Assembly: GCA_017998755.1 (NCBI GenBank)
Contig: JAGOCL010000108.1
Coordinates: forward strand, 1-7,924
From: Spirochaetota bacterium
Lineage (GTDB): Bacteria; Spirochaetota; GWE2-31-10; MWDO01
DNA: 7,924 nt
Reading direction: 5' to 3'
The notes beneath the pieces are model-generated. The model made no database searches. It saw only the letters and a program-made list of their open reading frames with translations, and had not been told where the DNA came from. Made by a program: the position numbers and the translations under genes. The stretch's first letter is position 1; each line of letters opens with the position of its first letter. Positions 6,685-7,924 of this stretch are shown piece by piece.

Positions 6685-7791
6685 TTAAATAGTCATTGGC
6701 ATCATAATATAGATATAATCGTTATCTTTATCTTGCCTTACCGAAATTGTCGATTGCGAGTCTTTAAAATATATTAAAATGTTGTCTTCAGATAAAACGT
6801 TTAAAACGTCTATTAAATATACGATGTTTAAAGCTATTTCAAATTTCTTACCTATATAATCAACCGCTAATATCTCTTTTCCCGATCCAAAAGTTATATT
6901 TTCAGTATATATTTTTAATTCATTATCAAAAACTGACAAGATGACTTTATTAGAATCTTTATCTCCCATAAGAGATATCCTATCCAAAGATTCCAAGAAA
7001 GCTTTTCTGTTTATTTGAAAATTTCCCACAAACTCTGTAGGTATAACTTTTTGATAAGGAGGAAAATTTCCCTCTAATAAATTTGATATAAAAAAGAAGT
7101 TGTCTATTTTTATAAAAACATTTTTTTGAGTTACTCCCATTTGAATGTCGCCATTATTTGAACATAATTTTACAGTTTCATGTAATATTTTAGGCGGTAT
7201 AATAACGCTACCGTTATCTATCTCTTTTATTAATAAATCTTTTTTTATAAAAGCTAATCTCTTACCGTCGGTAGAAACCATTTTTATATTTTCTTCCGTT
7301 TTTTCAAAAAAAACGCCGTTAATAAATTTTCTGTTGTCGCTTGGCGAGATGGCAAAAATAGTTTTTTTTGTCATCTCGGTAAATATTTCTTGCTTAATAG
7401 AAAAATATTTTACTTCGTCTGTAATTTTAACAGGAGGAAATTTATCTGAATCTATTCCCTTTAATTTGTATTCTATTTTTTTATTTTCTTTAGGATTAAT
7501 TGTAACAACATTTTCTTCGTCTGAAAAAATTTCTATTTCGTTTCCGGATAATTTTCTAACAAGAGTGTATAATCTGTTGCAATATACAGAAACAGAACCT
7601 TCTTCTAATACCTCAGCATTAATTTCCGATACAAAAGTAATAGACGTTTCAGAAGCCGTTACTTTTACCAAATTATTTTTAGCTTCTAAAAGGACGTTTG
7701 ATAAAATAGAAATACTATTTCTAGTAGAAATAATACTTTCAGCTATACTTAAAATTTTTAAAATGCTTTCTTTTGAACAAATAAATTTCAT
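6685..7791 (-). CDS. dnaN: DNA polymerase III beta subunit (sliding clamp)
   Basis: DnaN dimerises into the ring clamp that tethers the replicative polymerase and other partners to DNA. The 368-residue product (family about 366) begins MKFICSKESILKILSIAE and shows the three tandem clamp domains of about 120 residues each. Landmarks are STRNSISILSNVLLEA near residue 24, FPPVKITDE, KRLAFIKKD (the usual DG-x-RLA region), EGNFPPYQKVIP in the third domain and the terminal IYIMMPMTI, matching the family's VxPMRL-type end. The start at 7791 is fixed by AGGAG 5 nt upstream and by the family N-terminus. A longer in-frame extension to 7869 would add 26 hydrophobic residues and begin inside the promoter, so I reject it. 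It leads the dnaN-recF-dciA unit. Confidence 0.97.
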   Translation of the reverse strand: MKFICSKESILKILSIAESIISTRNSISILSNVLLEAKNNLVKVTASETSITFVSEINAEVLEEGSVSVYCNRLYTLVRKLSGNEIEIFSDEENVVTINPKENKKIEYKLKGIDSDKFPPVKITDEVKYFSIKQEIFTEMTKKTIFAISPSDNRKFINGVFFEKTEENIKMVSTDGKRLAFIKKDLLIKEIDNGSVIIPPKILHETVKLCSNNGDIQMGVTQKNVFIKIDNFFFISNLLEGNFPPYQKVIPTEFVGNFQINRKAFLESLDRISLMGDKDSNKVILSVFDNELKIYTENITFGSGKEILAVDYIGKKFEIALNIVYLIDVLNVLSEDNILIYFKDSQSTISVRQDKDNDYIYIMMPMTI

Positions 7792-7796
7792 ACAAT

Positions 7797-7801
7797 CTCC
7801 T
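7797..7801 (-). promoter_or_regulatory. Shine-Dalgarno site deciding the dnaN start
   Basis: AGGAG on the minus strand, 5 nt before the ATG at 7791. It fixes the dnaN start there and not at the upstream in-frame codon at 7869. Confidence 0.85.
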
Positions 7802-7840
7802 GTATTTTTTATAAACCTACCTATTAATATTAATATAAAT

Positions 7841-7869
7841 TTAGTAGTATATATTAGTAGGTCTGTCAA
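7841..7869 (-). promoter_or_regulatory. Candidate sigma70-type promoter of dnaN
   Basis: On the minus strand a perfect -35 TTGACA (7864-7869) is followed after 17 nt by TACTAA (7841-7846), a weak -10 matching TATAAT at 3 of 6 positions. Transcription would begin near 7834, about 43 nt before the dnaN ATG. The -10 overlaps one of two TTAGTAG direct repeats, which could be a regulator or DnaA target. The -35 and spacing are good and the -10 is poor. Confidence 0.5.
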
Positions 7870-7924
7870 TAATGTTAATAACTATATAAATAATAATAAT
7901 AATTAGATTTACATAGTTAATAAC

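Larger units (their letters stand above)
7792..7924. other. AT-rich dnaN leader, possible part of a replication origin
   Basis: No gene is visible in these 133 bp up to the window edge. On the plus strand it holds two exact GTTAATAAC copies (7874-7882 and 7916-7924), two TTAGTAG copies (7841-7847 and 7854-7860, 13 bp apart) and TAA x4 (7891-7902). On the minus strand TTATTAACA (7873-7881) differs from the DnaA-box consensus TTATNCACA at one base. TAA/TAG triplets resemble the DnaA-trio pattern. Position in front of dnaN, where dnaA-dnaN spacers often carry origin elements, makes this plausible, but such AT-rich words also arise by chance. Confidence 0.3.

Noticed and set aside
7792..7869. N-terminal extension of dnaN to an upstream start at 7869
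   Set aside because: It adds 26 residues unlike any clamp, begins within the predicted -35 box, and AGGAG sits just before the ATG at 7791.
7145..7906. Plus-strand open frame of 253 codons opposite dnaN
   Set aside because: It is antisense to a fully recognisable DnaN, has no recognisable family, and its tail is a low-complexity Asn run from the non-coding leader.
7844..7924. Open frame entering from the right edge on the minus strand, ending at about 7844
   Set aside because: The translation is a low-complexity Ile/Asn/Tyr string with no resemblance to the DnaA C-terminus or any other family.
1..7924. Mobile elements, CRISPR arrays, tRNAs or a defence system
   Set aside because: No transposase, terminal inverted repeats, spaced direct-repeat arrays, cloverleaf or defence-like gene is visible; the window is filled with housekeeping genes.

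Overview
The window is about 7.9 kb of very AT-rich bacterial DNA (roughly 28% G+C by eye). It carries ten genes, all read from the minus strand and packed with gaps of 0-25 bp or overlaps, except for two intergenic stretches. In transcription order (high to low coordinate) they are dnaN, recF, dciA (DUF721), rpmH, rnpA, yidD, yidC, khpB/jag, a divergent PanB-like protein, and radA, which runs off the left edge just short of its stop. YidC has the large periplasmic P1 domain, so the organism should be a diderm. The low G+C, tight packing, long homopolymers and a frame-interrupted rnpA suggest a reduced or host-associated genome. I considered lineages such as Endomicrobiia/Elusimicrobiota, but the sequence alone does not settle the phylum.

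Right part (5300-7924): an origin-proximal replication and repair unit. A 133-bp non-coding leader (7792-7924) holds a TTGACA-type promoter, short direct repeats, TAA/TAG triplets and one degenerate DnaA-box-like site. It is followed by dnaN (sliding clamp), recF (gap-repair ATPase) and dciA (replicative helicase loader family). dnaA is not in the window; it may lie just beyond the right edge.

Middle and left part (1-5299): a 175-bp intergenic region with a near-ideal extended -10 promoter and a 12-bp palindrome, then the rpmH-rnpA-yidD-yidC-khpB block. This block serves ribosome assembly, tRNA maturation and membrane protein insertion. In place of the usual mnmE it continues into a PanB-fold protein and radA.

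The most notable observations are: (1) rnpA is split into two frames exactly at a run of ten A residues, so it is a sequencing error, a decaying gene, or a gene rescued by slippage; (2) the gene between khpB and radA aligns along its length with ketopantoate hydroxymethyltransferase but has lost most active-site residues; (3) YidC has Lys where the groove Arg is expected; (4) the dnaN leader could be part of a replication origin. I see no defence system, mobile element, CRISPR array or tRNA. This is a conserved housekeeping region with some odd details, not a new multi-gene system.
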